Of a stretch of DNA of 5,808 nt, positions 4,575 through 5,808 are shown in pieces; the first letter of the stretch is position 1; every line of letters begins with the position of its first letter. The notes under the pieces are model-generated. The model did not search any database. It was given only the letters and a program-made list of their open reading frames with translations, and was not told the origin of the DNA. Made by a program: the position numbers and the translations under genes. The DNA comes from JANNNX01 sp031398745. GTDB taxonomy: Bacteria; Actinomycetota; Acidimicrobiia; Acidimicrobiales; CADCSY01. The stretch covers positions 1 to 5,808 of the forward strand of contig JANNNX010000017.1 of assembly GCA_031398745.1 (NCBI GenBank), in the 5' to 3' direction.

Positions 4575-5808
4575 CTAGATGAAGCTGAAGGTGAGCACCG
4601 CCGTGTACACGCCGTTGCGGGCGGTGACGGGGATCAGCAGCTTGAGCCGCCCGTCGAGCACCGCCACGCCGAGGCCGCCACCTGCCGTCGCCGAGGCGAG
4701 GGTCTGGCCGGCCAGGAGACCACCAGCGCCGGTCGTGCGAGGAGCCACCGTGGCCCCAGCAGTCACAGTCTGGTCGTAGTCGACGGTGGCCGGGTTGAGG
4801 TCATCGTCGAACGCATCCGAGTCGTCGGTCACCTTCGGCGTCCACCCGAGGTGGTCGCCGCTGAAGGCGTTGTGGCTGAAGGTGGCCCAGTCGAATTCGG
4901 AGACCCGGCCGTTAAGGGTCCAACCGGGATCGGTGTCGCGAGTGTCCACGACGGTGATCTGGTTGAGACGACCCTGGGTGCGGAAGAACTGACCCGCACC
5001 GGTGCCCGAGGTGATGAGTGTGGCCCGGTCCAGCGTGACCCCGCAGTTGGTCGAGTACACGGCGTTCGGCACGCCGGTCGTGTCGTCCACCGGGTAGGGG
5101 TACTCGCTGAAGTTGTCCGCGTCCCAGATGGGCGGGATGCCCACCTGGTCGGTCGAGGCCGCCAGGGCTCCCAGCGAACCCGTCCCCGAAGCCGGCCAGT
5201 AGGTGGCCGACTCGGCGTCAAGGGCGCCGTAGACGCCGCAGCGCTGGGTGAGCACGAGCGCACCGACGGGACGCTCGACGCTGATCGTCTGCGTGATCGC
5301 CTGGGCGCTGTTGGGCGTGGCCGACACCTGCGCCGGGGTGCCCGCGGGGGCAGTGGCGTAGGTGGGTGTGACGGTGAAGTTGTAGAGCCGCACCGTCGTC
5401 AGGCCAGTGATGGCGGCCGTGGTACCGGTCACCACCACGGTGACCGGTACCACCGGCGACAGGGTGACCGTGTAGCCGGTCACCGCCGGGCCGCTGTAGG
5501 ACCAGGTCAGATCCACCCGCTCGACGCCCGGGGTGGCCGTGAGGCCGGTCACGGCGGGACGACCAGGTGCCGGCGTGCCAGTGATGGCGTTGGACACCGC
5601 AGCCCAAACAACGCCGTTGCTGGCGCTGACCGTCACCGAGTAGTCACACGAGTTGACCAGCCCGCTCATGACGATCGGCGTGGTGGCCGCCGTCGGGGTC
5701 GTGGCGACCGGCGACGCCGCCGAGGCGCAGTCGGTGTCGGTCGCACTCTTGGTGGCCGTGGCGACGTAGTTGCTCGCCGGGGAGGACGCCGCGTGCGTGA
5801 ACGTGGCG
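4575..5808 (-). CDS. Secreted fibronectin-III-like protein with C-terminal WxL-like surface domain (C-terminal 410 residues; 5' end outside window)
   Basis: The reading frame is open to the right edge, so the ATG at 5669 is internal and the true start lies outside. Residues are counted from the edge. Residues 1-79 end a fibronectin-III-like domain with two cysteines (C27, C54), YSVTVSASNG and a closing GTP. Residues 81-166 are a complete second one (VTGLTATPGVERVDLTWSYS, GYTVTLSP, YNFTVTPTYA). Residues about 170-410 resemble a WxL domain: ERPVGALVLTQRCG, then VVDTRDTDPGWTLNG (first WxL motif, W296), then HLGWTP, a Gly-rich stretch and a final YTAVLTFSFI in place of the second motif. WxL domains attach non-covalently to peptidoglycan. 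No sortase motif or membrane helix follows, as expected for that mode. C190 and C255 bracket a region that may be an insertion. The DUF916-like gene downstream encodes a probable partner. The ligand is unknown. Confidence 0.85.
   Translation of the reverse strand, partial: ATFTHAASSPASNYVATATKSATDTDCASAASPVATTPTAATTPIVMSGLVNSCDYSVTVSASNGVVWAAVSNAITGTPAPGRPAVTGLTATPGVERVDLTWSYSGPAVTGYTVTLSPVVPVTVVVTGTTAAITGLTTVRLYNFTVTPTYATAPAGTPAQVSATPNSAQAITQTISVERPVGALVLTQRCGVYGALDAESATYWPASGTGSLGALAASTDQVGIPPIWDADNFSEYPYPVDDTTGVPNAVYSTNCGVTLDRATLITSGTGAGQFFRTQGRLNQITVVDTRDTDPGWTLNGRVSEFDWATFSHNAFSGDHLGWTPKVTDDSDAFDDDLNPATVDYDQTVTAGATVAPRTTGAGGLLAGQTLASATAGGGLGVAVLDGRLKLLIPVTARNGVYTAVLTFSFI
5419..5453. repeat. 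Perfect 15-bp inverted repeat inside the fibronectin-like coding region
   Basis: The arms 5419-5433 (GTGGTACCGGTCACC) and 5439-5453 are exact reverse complements with a 5-base spacer (ACCAC). The repeat encodes residues 119-130 of the visible fragment (VVPVTVVVTGTT) and can form a strong hairpin in DNA or mRNA. Repeated Val-Thr-Gly codons favour such symmetry but do not require a perfect 15-bp match. Confidence 0.9.
5463..5484. repeat. Second 8-bp inverted repeat sharing the GGTGACCG core
   Basis: GGTGACCG (5463-5470) and CGGTCACC (5477-5484) pair around a 6-base spacer, only 9 bases from the 15-bp repeat and with the same core. The stretch 5419-5484 therefore holds four copies of GGT(C/G)ACC in alternating orientation. 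Confidence 0.7.

Noticed and set aside
5667..5669. The ATG at 5669 as the start of the WxL-like gene
   Set aside because: The frame continues to the window edge with secreted-protein sequence typical of a fibronectin-III-like domain, and MSGLVNSCDYSVTV is the interior of that domain, not a signal peptide.

Overview
The window is about 70% G+C by eye, every gene lies on the minus strand, and the codons favour G or C in third position. This, the purN-purH gene order and the TTG/GTG starts fit a high-GC actinobacterium. The proteins resemble what I recall of Acidimicrobiia and related uncultured lineages, but that placement is an inference. No RNA gene, CRISPR array, insertion sequence or transposase is visible. 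The longest stretch without a gene is 67 bases.

Layout, read in the direction of transcription (right to left). First comes the 3' part of a large secreted protein (5808-4575). It has one partial and one complete fibronectin-III-like domain and ends in a WxL-like surface domain. After a 67-base gap holding a hairpin comes a type I membrane protein (4507-3467) with a region like DUF916, the WxL-interacting peptidoglycan-binding family. It overlaps by 4 bases a second type I membrane protein (3470-2568), whose N-terminal domain resembles the neocarzinostatin beta-sandwich. Together these look like a WxL-type cell-surface module: a secreted WxL protein plus two membrane-anchored partners.

After a second short gap (48 bases, with a GC-rich hairpin) comes a compact one-carbon/purine block: purN (2519-1896), purH (1899-373) and the 5' part of folD (376-1). 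The two junctions are 4-base overlaps, ATGA and TTGA. PurN and PurH both consume 10-formyl-tetrahydrofolate, and FolD makes it, so the three genes form one metabolic unit. No gap exceeds 67 bases, so read-through from the surface genes into the purine genes is possible; either hairpin could limit it.

Points most worth a second look are the WxL/DUF916-like pair with its neocarzinostatin-like companion in a high-GC organism; a perfect 15-bp inverted repeat inside the fibronectin-like coding region; a valine in PurH where the cyclohydrolase lysine is normally found; and an altered QLPLP motif in FolD.
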